Of a stretch of DNA of 13,728 nucleotides, positions 7,648 through 13,728 are shown piece by piece. A program made the translations under genes and the position numbers. Within the stretch, counting starts at the first letter, position 1, and each line of letters starts with the position of its first letter. Under the pieces are notes generated by a model. It saw only the letters and a program-made list of their open reading frames with translations. It ran no database searches and was not told where the DNA came from. The stretch is from Pseudomonadota bacterium (lineage in GTDB: Bacteria; Pseudomonadota; Gammaproteobacteria; Burkholderiales; Burkholderiaceae_B): contig JAEYZR010000170.1 of the NCBI GenBank assembly GCA_023427945.1, positions 1-13,728 of the forward strand, written 5' to 3'.

Positions 7648-8286
7648 TCAGGCTCCACTCAAGGCGTCCAGCTTGAGCTGGATGGCCTGCTTCAACGGGT
7701 CGGCCGGGCCGAGTTTTTCAAATGCCGACTGCCATGCCTTGCGTGCTTCGTCGTTCTTGCCCTGCTCGGCCAGAATGTCGCCACGTCGATCAGCATAGAG
7801 TGCCACGAACGGTTCGGGAGGCGACTTCAATTGCTCGAGCGCCTCGTCATATTTCTTTTGATCCAGGAAAATGCCCGCCAGTCGAACGCGAGCCAGAGGT
7901 TGCAGCGCTGCATGCTGCGACTGCCCAGCCAGCCAGGTCAACTGGTCGCGGGCACCGTCGGCATCGTTTTGCGCAAGCAGAGCGTCAGCGGCCACCAGAA
8001 CAGCGCGCCCGGTGTAGGCACTCTTGGCGAAGTCATCACGCAACGTGGTGGTCGCCGCCTTGATGCGCACGACTGAATCGGCACCGCCCATGCGTGCCGC
8101 ATCCTCCAGCGCTTCGAAATAGCCCATTGCCTGGTTGGCGCGATGCACCTGATAGGCTTTCCAGGCCGACCACCCACCCCAGGCCAGCGCAACGGCGGCC
8201 ACGACGGTCATGATCAGTGTGCCGTATTTCGCCCACCAGGCCTTGAGCGCGTCGAATTGTTCCTGCTCTTCCAGATCGTAAGCCAT
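7648..8286 (-). CDS. yfgM: YfgM, ancillary SecYEG translocon subunit with TPR region
   Basis: YfgM-family proteins are single-span inner-membrane proteins with a periplasmic TPR-like domain. In E. coli YfgM associates with SecYEG and PpiD and is thought to help hand secreted proteins to periplasmic chaperones. The 212-residue product starts with the characteristic acidic stretch MAYDLEEQEQFDALKAWWAK. One transmembrane helix (about 22-42, ending WGGWSAWKAY) and helical TPR-like repeats follow, for example in the regions AVLVAADALLAQNDADGA, ARVRLAGIFLDQKKYDEA and DILAEQGKNDEARKAW. The ATG at 8286 lies 2 bp after the hisS stop, and an AAGGA site overlaps the hisS end. Its place between hisS and bamB matches the conserved cluster. 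Family identification is good; the exact partners in this organism are inferred. Confidence 0.92.
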   Translation of the reverse strand: MAYDLEEQEQFDALKAWWAKYGTLIMTVVAAVALAWGGWSAWKAYQVHRANQAMGYFEALEDAARMGGADSVVRIKAATTTLRDDFAKSAYTGRAVLVAADALLAQNDADGARDQLTWLAGQSQHAALQPLARVRLAGIFLDQKKYDEALEQLKSPPEPFVALYADRRGDILAEQGKNDEARKAWQSAFEKLGPADPLKQAIQLKLDALSGA

Positions 8287-8288
8287 CT

Positions 8289-9569
8289 TTATCCTTGATT
8301 CTTCAGTACGGCGACCAGTTCGGCAAACGGGACCTTAGCCTGATCTGCCTCGACGTCGCCACGCAAATACTTGATGCTTGCAGCCCCTTGGGCCAGTTCG
8401 TCGGCGCCAAGAATAACCGCAATACGCGCTCCACTGGCGTCGGCACGCTTGAACTGCGCCTTGAAGCTGCTGGCACCCGCGTGGACGATGACGGCCAAAC
8501 CGGCATCGCGCATCTCTTCGGCCAAGCCGGCCGCGCGCCTTTGCGCGTCCTCGCCCTGGTGGACGACGTAGACCTCGCACTCGGCGGGCTCGGGCGCATC
8601 GTTCACTTGTGCATACAACTCGAGCAGGCGCTCCATCCCGATGGCAAAACCGACCGCCGGTGCAGGTTTGCCTCCAAGAAGTTCGATCAGACCATCGTAG
8701 CGGCCACCGCCACATACCGTGCCCTGCGCGCCAATACTGTCGCTGATCCACTCGAACACGGTCAGATTGTAGTAATCCAGGCCGCGCACCAACCGAGGGT
8801 TCAAGGTGTAGGCGATTCCTGCGTCATCCAGTCTGCTGCACAGCCCGGCAAAATGCGCACGCGACTCTTCACCCAGGAAGTCGAACAGACGCGGTGCGCC
8901 GTTCGCCATCTCCTGCATGGCGGGATTCTTGGTATCCAGAACGCGCAAAGGGTTGCTGTAGAGGCGGCGCTGGCCATCTTCATCAAGCACATCGCGATGG
9001 GTTTCCAGATATGCGATGAGTGCGGCGCGGTGATTCGCGCGCTCATGGGACTGGCCCAGCGAGTTGAGTTCCAGACGCATGTCCGACAGGCCAAGCATGC
9101 GCCACAGGCGCGCCATCATCAGGATGAGTTCGGCGTCGATGTCCGGTCCGGCAAAGCCGAGCGCCTCAACGTCGATCTGGTGGAACTGCCGATAGCGGCC
9201 GCGCTGCGGGCGCTCGTGCCGAAACACCGGCCCGATGCTGTAGAGGCGATGTGGCCGGTCATACAGAAGATTGTGTTCAATGGTCGCGCGTGCGATACCG
9301 GCGGTCATTTCGGGACGCAACGTGAGCGAATCGCCATTGAGTGAGTCGGTGAAGGTATACATTTCCTTCTCGACGATATCGGTCACCTCGCCGATGCCGC
9401 GGGTAAACAGGCGCGTGCTTTCGACAACAGGGGTGCGCACATTCCGATAGCCATATGACGCCAACCAGCGTCGCACAATGCCTTCCAGGGCTTCCCACCG
9501 GGCTGATGCACCCGGCAGGGCATCATTCATGCCCCGCAAGGCCGTGACTTTATTAAACGCTGAACTCAT
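8289..9569 (-). CDS. hisS: Histidyl-tRNA synthetase
   Basis: HisRS is a cytoplasmic class IIa aminoacyl-tRNA synthetase that charges tRNA-His. The 426-residue product begins MSSAFNKVTALRGMNDALPG, as is usual. Motif 2 is FRHERPQRGRYRQFHQ (116-131). The HisA histidine-binding motif is LVRGLDYYNLTVFE (260-273), and motif 3 is GFAIGMERLL (307-316). The ATP-site segment usually seen as RPEGTA or RPENTA reads RPEMTAG here (85-91). The C-terminal anticodon-binding domain follows. I chose the ATG at 9569 because GGTGGAG lies 7 nt upstream. An in-frame upstream codon at 9611 would add 14 residues from a GC-rich hairpin region and has no family support. The gene lies 48 bp after ispG and 2 bp before yfgM. 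Confidence 0.97.
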   Translation of the reverse strand: MSSAFNKVTALRGMNDALPGASARWEALEGIVRRWLASYGYRNVRTPVVESTRLFTRGIGEVTDIVEKEMYTFTDSLNGDSLTLRPEMTAGIARATIEHNLLYDRPHRLYSIGPVFRHERPQRGRYRQFHQIDVEALGFAGPDIDAELILMMARLWRMLGLSDMRLELNSLGQSHERANHRAALIAYLETHRDVLDEDGQRRLYSNPLRVLDTKNPAMQEMANGAPRLFDFLGEESRAHFAGLCSRLDDAGIAYTLNPRLVRGLDYYNLTVFEWISDSIGAQGTVCGGGRYDGLIELLGGKPAPAVGFAIGMERLLELYAQVNDAPEPAECEVYVVHQGEDAQRRAAGLAEEMRDAGLAVIVHAGASSFKAQFKRADASGARIAVILGADELAQGAASIKYLRGDVEADQAKVPFAELVAVLKNQG

Positions 9570-9580
9570 GTCGATACTCC

Positions 9581-9597
9581 ACCGCCCGCGCGGCGGT
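9581..9597 (-). promoter_or_regulatory. GC-rich hairpin beside the hisS ribosome-binding site
   Basis: On the minus strand ACCGCC-GCGCG-GGCGGT forms a perfect 6-bp stem with a 5-nt loop. Its last bases (GGT) directly join the GGAG used to start hisS. The hairpin fills part of the 48-bp ispG-hisS gap. It has no U-run, so it is not an intrinsic terminator. It could tune hisS initiation or protect an mRNA end; that is inference, and GC-rich gaps form such stems by chance. Confidence 0.35.
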
Positions 9598-9617
9598 CGG
9601 CCGGCGGACATTCCTTC

Positions 9618-10919
9618 CTAGATATGATTGGCCGCAAGCACGCCGTAACGCCGTGCGACATAACTTTCAACGATCGCCTGGAATTCCTCGGCGATGTGAT
9701 CACCCTTCAGGGTGACCGTACGCTCACCGTCGATGAATACCGGGGCGGATGGAACCTCGCCAGTACCGGGAAGGCTGATGCCAATGTCGGCGTGCCGGCT
9801 TTCACCGGGGCCATTCACCACACAGCCCATGACGGCGACATTCATGGATTCCACACCAGGATACTGTTCGCGCCACAAGGGCATCTGCCGGCGCAGGTAG
9901 CCCTGGATGCTGTCGGCCAGTTCCTGGAAGAATGTGCTGCTCGTGCGACCACAGCCCGGGCACGCGATGACCATGGGCGTGAAAGCACGCAAGCCCATGG
10001 TCTGGAGGATCTCCTGTCCGACCACGACTTCACGGGTGCGATCGCCGTTGGGCTCGGGCGTGAGCGAAATTCGGATGGTGTCGCCGATACCCTGCTGCAA
10101 CAAAACCGACAGTGCTGCGGTGGAGGCGACAATGCCCTTGCTGCCCATGCCCGCCTCGGTCAGGCCGAGATGGACCGGATAATCGCATCGTGCGGACAGG
10201 TCGCGATAGACGGCGATGAGATCCTGGACATGGCTGACCTTGCAGGACAGCACGATGGCATCACCCGGCAGGCCGAGTTCTTCCGCCCGCTGGGCGTTGG
10301 TGATGGCAGAGACCACCAGCGCGTCACGCATGACAGCCTGCGCCGTCCAGGGCACGGCACGCGCATTGTTCTCGTCCATCTTGCGCGCCATCAGCTCGTG
10401 ATCGAGACTTCCCCAATTCACGCCGATTCGCACTGGTTTGTTGTGCCTGCAGGCGACTTCGATCATTTGCGCGAAGTTGTCGTCGCGCTTTTTGCCCCCG
10501 CCCATATTGCCGGGGTTGATCCGATACTTCGACAGCGCCTGGGCGCAATCGGGAAACTGGGTGAGCAGCTTGTGGCCGTTGTAGTGAAAGTCGCCCACCA
10601 GAGGCGTATCGATGCCCATACGATCGAGCTGCTCGCGGATGGCGATCACCTCGCGGGCCGCCTCGGGCGTATTCACCGTGATACGCACAAGTTCGGAGCC
10701 TGCCTGGGCCAGTTCCTTGACCTGTATGGCTGTAGCGATGGCATCGGCCGTGTCGGTATTGGTCATCGACTGCACGACGACGGGCGCCTGCCCGCCTATC
10801 GTGACGACCCGCTGGCCCCACCGCACGGAGACACTGCGTGTGACCCGCCGCAGAGCTGCGGAGGCAGATGCGGGCTCGCCTGCGAGGCTGGAGGCTATGG
10901 TTTGCAACATGTCGGTCAT
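9618..10919 (-). CDS. ispG: IspG (GcpE), 4-hydroxy-3-methylbut-2-enyl diphosphate synthase
   Basis: IspG is the [4Fe-4S] enzyme of the MEP isoprenoid pathway that reductively converts MEcPP to HMBPP in the cytoplasm, taking electrons from flavodoxin or ferredoxin. The 433-residue product starts its TIM-barrel part near residue 38 (VTIGGQAPVVVQSMTNTDT). The C-terminal cluster domain has C320 and C323 in CPGCGR, C366 in MGCVVNGPGE, and the fourth ligand E373 in the same motif. It is longer than E. coli IspG (372 residues), with extra sequence around 210-245 and 375-395 as in other betaproteobacteria. The ATG at 10919 has only a weak purine site upstream; an ATG at 10910 is the alternative and would remove three residues. 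It lies 43 bp after the rodZ-like gene and 48 bp before hisS in the conserved cluster. Confidence 0.97.
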   Translation of the reverse strand: MTDMLQTIASSLAGEPASASAALRRVTRSVSVRWGQRVVTIGGQAPVVVQSMTNTDTADAIATAIQVKELAQAGSELVRITVNTPEAAREVIAIREQLDRMGIDTPLVGDFHYNGHKLLTQFPDCAQALSKYRINPGNMGGGKKRDDNFAQMIEVACRHNKPVRIGVNWGSLDHELMARKMDENNARAVPWTAQAVMRDALVVSAITNAQRAEELGLPGDAIVLSCKVSHVQDLIAVYRDLSARCDYPVHLGLTEAGMGSKGIVASTAALSVLLQQGIGDTIRISLTPEPNGDRTREVVVGQEILQTMGLRAFTPMVIACPGCGRTSSTFFQELADSIQGYLRRQMPLWREQYPGVESMNVAVMGCVVNGPGESRHADIGISLPGTGEVPSAPVFIDGERTVTLKGDHIAEEFQAIVESYVARRYGVLAANHI

Positions 10920-10962
10920 GGATTAAACACGCTCAATTGCGCCGGGAGCAAGACTACCCATT

Positions 10963-11445
10963 TTAAAGCCAATCTGCAGGCAGCCATTGCTCAGGCAACC
11001 AGCCCTGCGAAAAGGCATAGGCCAGGGCCGCAGCCACAAAAAGCAGAAGTATGACCAGCCACCCCCAGGAAATGCCGCCACCGGACTCGTCGGAGACAAC
11101 CATCGCCACCCTCCCTCCACCTGAGGAGCGCGCGGCGGCGTGGCCTGCGTGATCCTCTTCGGGTCGCATGCTGTGGGCGGTGACCTGAGGCGCGACGGTC
11201 TCAGCCAGTGAGTCGGCGTCGGCACCCAGCATTCGGGCGTAGCTGCGCACCAGCCCGCGCAGCGACACGCCAGTGGGCAACGCTTGCCAGTCTTCGTCCT
11301 CGAGTGCACGAACCTGACGCGCCGAAAATTTGATGCGGCGGCTGACGTCTTCAGGAGTCAATCCCTGAGCCTCGCGCAGGGCGCGCAAAGCCTGCCCTGT
11401 CGTCGGGATGGTGCTTGGTGTCGTCGGCGTATCGTTGGCTGTCAT
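10963..11445 (-). CDS. rodZ: Short RodZ-like protein: N-terminal HTH plus one transmembrane helix
   Basis: RodZ is a bitopic inner-membrane protein that links MreB filaments to the elongasome and supports rod shape. The 160-residue product has a cytoplasmic helix-turn-helix domain at about 17-85 (GQALRALREAQGLTPEDVSR, FSARQVRALEDEDWQALP, LRGLVRSYARMLGAD), typical of RodZ. A low-complexity linker and one transmembrane helix at about 127-145 follow. Only about 15 residues follow the helix (SQGWLPEQWLPADWL), so the periplasmic beta-domain of full-length RodZ (E. coli 337 residues) is missing. There is no room for it, because ispG starts 43 bp later. The ATG at 11445 overlaps the rlmN stop as ATGA, which indicates coupling. 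Its place between rlmN and ispG supports the RodZ assignment over a generic HTH membrane protein. Confidence 0.85.
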   Translation of the reverse strand: MTANDTPTTPSTIPTTGQALRALREAQGLTPEDVSRRIKFSARQVRALEDEDWQALPTGVSLRGLVRSYARMLGADADSLAETVAPQVTAHSMRPEEDHAGHAAARSSGGGRVAMVVSDESGGGISWGWLVILLLFVAAALAYAFSQGWLPEQWLPADWL

Positions 11446-12614
11446 GCGGGCACCTGCCGAATCGGGATGGACTGCCGCTGGGTCGCCATGCGCTCGGCGA
11501 TGCGGGTGCGGTCACGCACTTCGCCCGCAAGCTGCCCACAGGCGGCGTCGATGTCGTCGCCACGCGTCTTGCGCGTGGTGGTCATGACGCCTGCGTCCAT
11601 CAGGCGTTGCGCAAAGGCGCGCACACGAGCATGGCTGGAGCGATGCAGCCCGGATTGAGGAAAAGGATTGAAAGGGATCAAATTGATCTTGCAACGTACT
11701 TGACGCGCGATTTGTATGAGTTCGAGCGCGTGTTCGTCGGCGTCGTTCACACCATCGAGCATGACGTATTCGAAGGTGATGAAATCGCGGGGCGCAAAAG
11801 CCAGGTAACGATTGCAGGCGGCCAGCAGTTCGGCCAGGGGATACTTTTTGTTCAAGGGAACCAGGCGATCGCGCAGGGCATCGTTCGGGGCGTGCAGCGA
11901 GACGGCCAATGCCACCGGGCAATCCTGCGAAAGCCGGTCCATCATGGGGACCACACCCGAGGTGGACACCGTGACACGCCGACGCGACAGGCCATAGGCG
12001 TGGTCATCGAGCATCAGCCGCAGCGCAGTGACCAGGGCATCGTAATTGAGCAGCGGCTCGCCCATGCCCATCATCACGACGTTCGTGACGGCCCGGGTAT
12101 CGGTGGATGCCCGCACGGGCGAGGCCGACGCGTCGGTGGCCAGGCGCGTACCCGTGCCATCGGCGCGCAGGGCCCGGTTGGCCCACCAGAGCTGCCCGAT
12201 GATTTCGGCAGCGGTGAGGTTTCGGTTGAAGCCTTGATACCCTGTAGAACAGAAGGGGCAACCCACCGTGCATCCGGCCTGGCTGGACATGCACAGGGTG
12301 CCGCGATCATCTTCAGGGATAAAAACGGTCTCGACCGCGTTTCCGGCACCGACATCGAAAAGCCACTTGCGTGTTCCGTCGGTCGATTTCTGGGCGGTGG
12401 AGAGAGTGGGACCTGTAATCCGGCAGTGCTGATCGAGCTTTTCGCGGAAATCGCGCGCCAGATCGGTCATGTCGGCAAAGGAGTCTGCCTGGCGCTGGTG
12501 CATCCAGCGCTGGAGTTGACGAGCGCGAAAAGGCTTTCCGCCCCATTTCGAAACAAGTTCGGCGAGTGCGGCGGAATCCAGGCCCAACAGATTTACGCGA
12601 TCGTCAATTTCCAT
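11442..12614 (-). CDS. rlmN: RlmN, dual-specificity 23S rRNA (A2503)/tRNA (A37) C2-methyltransferase
   Basis: RlmN is a radical SAM enzyme that methylates C2 of A2503 in 23S rRNA and of A37 in some tRNAs. From the ATG at 12614 it has 390 residues and begins MEIDDRVNLLGLDSAALAEL. The [4Fe-4S]-binding CxxxCxxC is C115, C119 and C122 in AGCTVGCPFCSTGYQG. C108 in LCMSSQ and C359 in RKTRGDDIDAACGQLAG match the catalytic cysteine pair of E. coli RlmN (C118, C355). MMGMGEPLLNY is also typical. Between IIGQLWWAN and TNVVMMGMGEP there are about 16 more residues than in E. coli, Ala/Ser/Thr/Arg-rich. An in-frame TTG at 12626 would add four residues; ATG with a weak GAAAG site is preferred. The gene follows ndk by 66 bp and overlaps rodZ by 4 bp. 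I see no terminator after ndk. Confidence 0.96.
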   Translation of the reverse strand: MEIDDRVNLLGLDSAALAELVSKWGGKPFRARQLQRWMHQRQADSFADMTDLARDFREKLDQHCRITGPTLSTAQKSTDGTRKWLFDVGAGNAVETVFIPEDDRGTLCMSSQAGCTVGCPFCSTGYQGFNRNLTAAEIIGQLWWANRALRADGTGTRLATDASASPVRASTDTRAVTNVVMMGMGEPLLNYDALVTALRLMLDDHAYGLSRRRVTVSTSGVVPMMDRLSQDCPVALAVSLHAPNDALRDRLVPLNKKYPLAELLAACNRYLAFAPRDFITFEYVMLDGVNDADEHALELIQIARQVRCKINLIPFNPFPQSGLHRSSHARVRAFAQRLMDAGVMTTTRKTRGDDIDAACGQLAGEVRDRTRIAERMATQRQSIPIRQVPA

Positions 12615-12680
12615 AGTGTCTTTCAAGGTACTGACCAGGTCCTCATGGCATGACGCACAGAAGGCCTGATCGACCGAAAA

Positions 12681-13106
12681 TCAACGGCTGTGAATGTTGA
12701 TTTCGGGGAAGAAAAATGCGATTTCAACAGCGGCCGTTTCGGCTGCATCGGAACCGTGAACGGCGTTGGCGTCGATGCTGTCAGCGAAATCTGCGCGAAT
12801 CGTGCCCTTCTCTGCTTTCTTGGGATCGGTAGCGCCCATCAGGTCGCGGTTCTTCTGGATGGCGTTCTCGCCTTCCAGGGCCTGAACGAAGACAGGGCCG
12901 GAAACCATGAAATCCACGAGATCCTTGAAGAAAGGACGGGCAGCGTGAACAGCGTAGAAACGTTCGGCATCAGCACGCGACAATTGTTGCAGACGGGCTG
13001 CGACAACCTTCAGACCAGCCTCTTCAAAGCGGGCGACGATCTTGCCGATGACATTTTTGGCAACGGCGTCGGGCTTGATGATGGAGAGGGTACGCTCGAT
13101 AGACAT
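12681..13106 (-). CDS. ndk: Nucleoside diphosphate kinase
   Basis: Ndk transfers the gamma-phosphate of ATP to nucleoside diphosphates through a phosphohistidine and so balances NTP and dNTP pools in the cytoplasm. The 141-residue length is typical. It begins MSIERTLSIIKPDAVAKNVI, has the conserved K11, and carries the catalytic H117 in NAVHGSDAAETA. ENAIQKNRDLMGATDP is the usual nucleotide-site region. The ATG at 13106 is chosen because GGAG lies 5 nt upstream (GCGGAGTTTCC-ATG). The longer in-frame reading to 13154 would start inside the promoter region. It is the first gene of the leftward operon and divergent from valS. Confidence 0.98.
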   Translation of the reverse strand: MSIERTLSIIKPDAVAKNVIGKIVARFEEAGLKVVAARLQQLSRADAERFYAVHAARPFFKDLVDFMVSGPVFVQALEGENAIQKNRDLMGATDPKKAEKGTIRADFADSIDANAVHGSDAAETAAVEIAFFFPEINIHSR

Positions 13107-13144
13107 GGAAACTCCGCAAAAACAATGGTTTACAGTAACCCGGT

Positions 13145-13173
13145 ATTCTAGCATGCCAAGATGGCGTTATACA
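13145..13173 (-). promoter_or_regulatory. Candidate promoter for ndk (extended -10)
   Basis: On the minus strand TGC-TAGAAT (13153-13145) gives an extended -10 with 5/6 consensus bases. The hexamer 17 bp upstream is TGTATA (13173-13168), only 3/6 for a -35. A TG-extended -10 can tolerate a poor -35. Transcription would start near 13138, leaving a leader of about 30 nt before the ndk ATG, which is a sensible distance. This is a pattern match only. Confidence 0.4.
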
Positions 13174-13182
13174 TCTTAGAAT
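13154..13182 (+). promoter_or_regulatory. Candidate promoter for valS
   Basis: TAGAAT at 13177-13182 is a 5/6 match to the -10 consensus facing valS. The sequence 17 bp upstream, TGCCAA (13154-13159), is a poor -35, and there is no TG extension. The leader would be about 60 nt. It mirrors the ndk-facing hexamer in the other arm of the inverted repeat. This is the weaker of the two promoter calls. Confidence 0.28.
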
Positions 13183-13251
13183 TACGGGTTAACCCAAGCT
13201 GAAGCGGCATGCAAAGCTCGCACTGCCCGATCCCCTGCCCTACGGAACACC

Positions 13252-13728
13252 ATGACTTCCCCAGCCTCACCCGACCTGCCCGAATCCAGCCACAGCCAGC
13301 CCGACGCCGTGGTGTCCACTCCGATCGTCAACGAACTGGCCAAGAGCTTTGAGCCCGGCGCGATCGAACACTCATGGTATGACGAATGGGAGCGACGCGG
13401 CTACTTTGCGGGCGGACGACACGTACAGACCGGCACTGGCGACCCCTATGTCATCCAGTTCCCCCCACCCAATGTGACTGGCACCCTGCACATGGGACAC
13501 GCCTTCAATCACACGATCATGGATGGCCTGACCCGCTACCACCGCATGTCCGGCGCCGATACCGTGCTCATTCCCGGCACTGACCACGCTGGCATTGCCA
13601 CGCAGATCGTGGTGGAGCGCCAACTCGAAGCGCAGAAAATCACGCGCCACGACCTGGGCCGCACGGCATTCGTGGACAAAGTGTGGGCCTGGAAGGAAAC
13701 CTCGGGCAGCACCATCACCAGCCAGGTG
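13252..13728 (+). CDS. valS: Valyl-tRNA synthetase (N-terminal part, 3' end cut by window edge)
   Basis: ValRS is a large class Ia aminoacyl-tRNA synthetase that charges tRNA-Val and edits mischarged threonine. The frame is open for 159 codons from the ATG at 13252 to the window edge, about one sixth of a normal ValRS (about 900-950 residues). The class I signature appears as PPPNVTGTLHMGHAF (71-85), with HMGH at 80-83 as the HIGH motif. LIPGTDHAGIATQ (106-118) is also typical of ValRS. The first 22 or so residues are Ser/Pro/Asp-rich and unlike the E. coli N-terminus, before PIVNELAKSFEPGAIEHSWY. A CGGAACACC stretch before the ATG gives a modest ribosome-binding site. The gene is divergent from ndk with a 145-bp gap. 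Confidence 0.97.
   Translation, partial: MTSPASPDLPESSHSQPDAVVSTPIVNELAKSFEPGAIEHSWYDEWERRGYFAGGRHVQTGTGDPYVIQFPPPNVTGTLHMGHAFNHTIMDGLTRYHRMSGADTVLIPGTDHAGIATQIVVERQLEAQKITRHDLGRTAFVDKVWAWKETSGSTITSQV

Larger units (their letters stand above)
13136..13191. repeat. Imperfect inverted repeat between ndk and valS
   Basis: TAACCCGgtATTCTA (13136-13150) and TAGAATtaCGGGTTA (13177-13191) are complementary at 13 of 15 positions and separated by 26 bp. Each arm contains the hexamer TAGAAT reading outward, one toward ndk and one toward valS. The right arm also overlaps a perfect 10-bp palindrome GGGTTAACCC (13186-13195). The layout fits either a paired divergent promoter or an operator bound by a dimeric regulator. 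It lacks a U-run in the right place and the loop is long, so it is not a terminator. Confidence 0.5.

Noticed and set aside
8295..9344. 349-codon open frame on the plus strand opposite hisS
   Set aside because: It is antisense to HisRS motifs, with no independent coding evidence.
9624..11054. 476-codon open frame on the plus strand opposite ispG
   Set aside because: It mirrors the IspG codons, has no domain or plausible start context, and IspG has all its cluster ligands.
10923..11309. 128-codon minus-strand frame covering the end of rodZ and the gap to ispG, considered as a frameshifted rodZ C-terminus
   Set aside because: Its translation is Arg/Pro/Cys-rich noise over most of its length and does not resemble a RodZ periplasmic domain. 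The rodZ frame itself ends cleanly after the membrane helix.
11415..12653. 412-codon open frame on the plus strand opposite rlmN
   Set aside because: It is antisense to an intact RlmN with all catalytic cysteines; its composition is that of a complement frame.
12627..12680. Possible terminator or promoter between ndk and rlmN
   Set aside because: Only short 4-bp stems without a T-run and no acceptable -35/-10 pair were found, so read-through from ndk is the simpler view.
13107..13154. N-terminal extension of ndk by 16 residues
   Set aside because: The extension would run through the promoter candidate. The ATG at 13106 has a good GGAG site and gives the standard Ndk N-terminus.
1..13728. 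Search for mobile elements, CRISPR, toxin-antitoxin, phage or defence genes
   Set aside because: Every long segment is explained by a conserved housekeeping gene, gaps are under 300 bp, and no repeat array, transposase or terminal repeat was seen.

Overview
The window is a compact stretch of housekeeping chromosome from a betaproteobacterium. The best guess is Burkholderiales, family Alcaligenaceae (Bordetella/Achromobacter/Pusillimonas-like). This rests on gene order, moderately high GC (about 60% by eye), and the sequence style of Der, HflX, Hfq and IspG; IspG is the long 433-residue form. The genus cannot be fixed from this sequence alone. I see no mobile element, CRISPR array, rRNA or tRNA gene, phage gene or defence system, and no convincing undescribed system.

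Layout. All complete genes lie on the minus strand, so transcription runs from the right end to the left. From upstream to downstream they are ndk, rlmN, a short rodZ-like gene, ispG, hisS, yfgM, bamB, der, hisC, then (after a 160-bp gap) hfq, a Rho-independent terminator, and hflX, hflK and hflC. hflC runs off the left edge near its C-terminal end. At the right edge valS starts on the plus strand, divergent from ndk, and runs off the window. The ndk-valS gap holds an imperfect inverted repeat that contains a TAGAAT -10-like hexamer facing each gene.

How the genes fit together. ndk-rlmN-rodZ-ispG-hisS-yfgM-bamB-der is the widely conserved yfg-type cluster. It covers nucleotide balance, 23S rRNA/tRNA methylation, cell shape, isoprenoid precursors, histidyl-tRNA, inner-membrane secretion support, outer-membrane protein assembly and 50S maturation. 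Junctions are tight: ATGA overlap for rlmN/rodZ, 2 bp for hisS/yfgM and yfgM/bamB, 13 bp for der/hisC, and 19 bp for bamB/der if the GTG start is right. This points to one long operon. hisC (histidine synthesis, PLP aminotransferase) is appended to it. The second block, hfq-hflX-hflK-hflC, joins RNA-chaperone regulation, a ribosome-splitting GTPase and the FtsH-controlling membrane complex. In E. coli the two blocks lie at separate loci.

Points worth a second look are mostly local: the RodZ-like protein ends just after its transmembrane helix; HflC carries a lipobox-like LSSC at the end of its membrane anchor; there are inverted repeats in the ndk/valS and hfq leader regions and a hairpin beside the hisS ribosome-binding site; and several start codons (GTG for der and bamB, ATG rather than upstream TTG for hflK and rlmN) need care in annotation.
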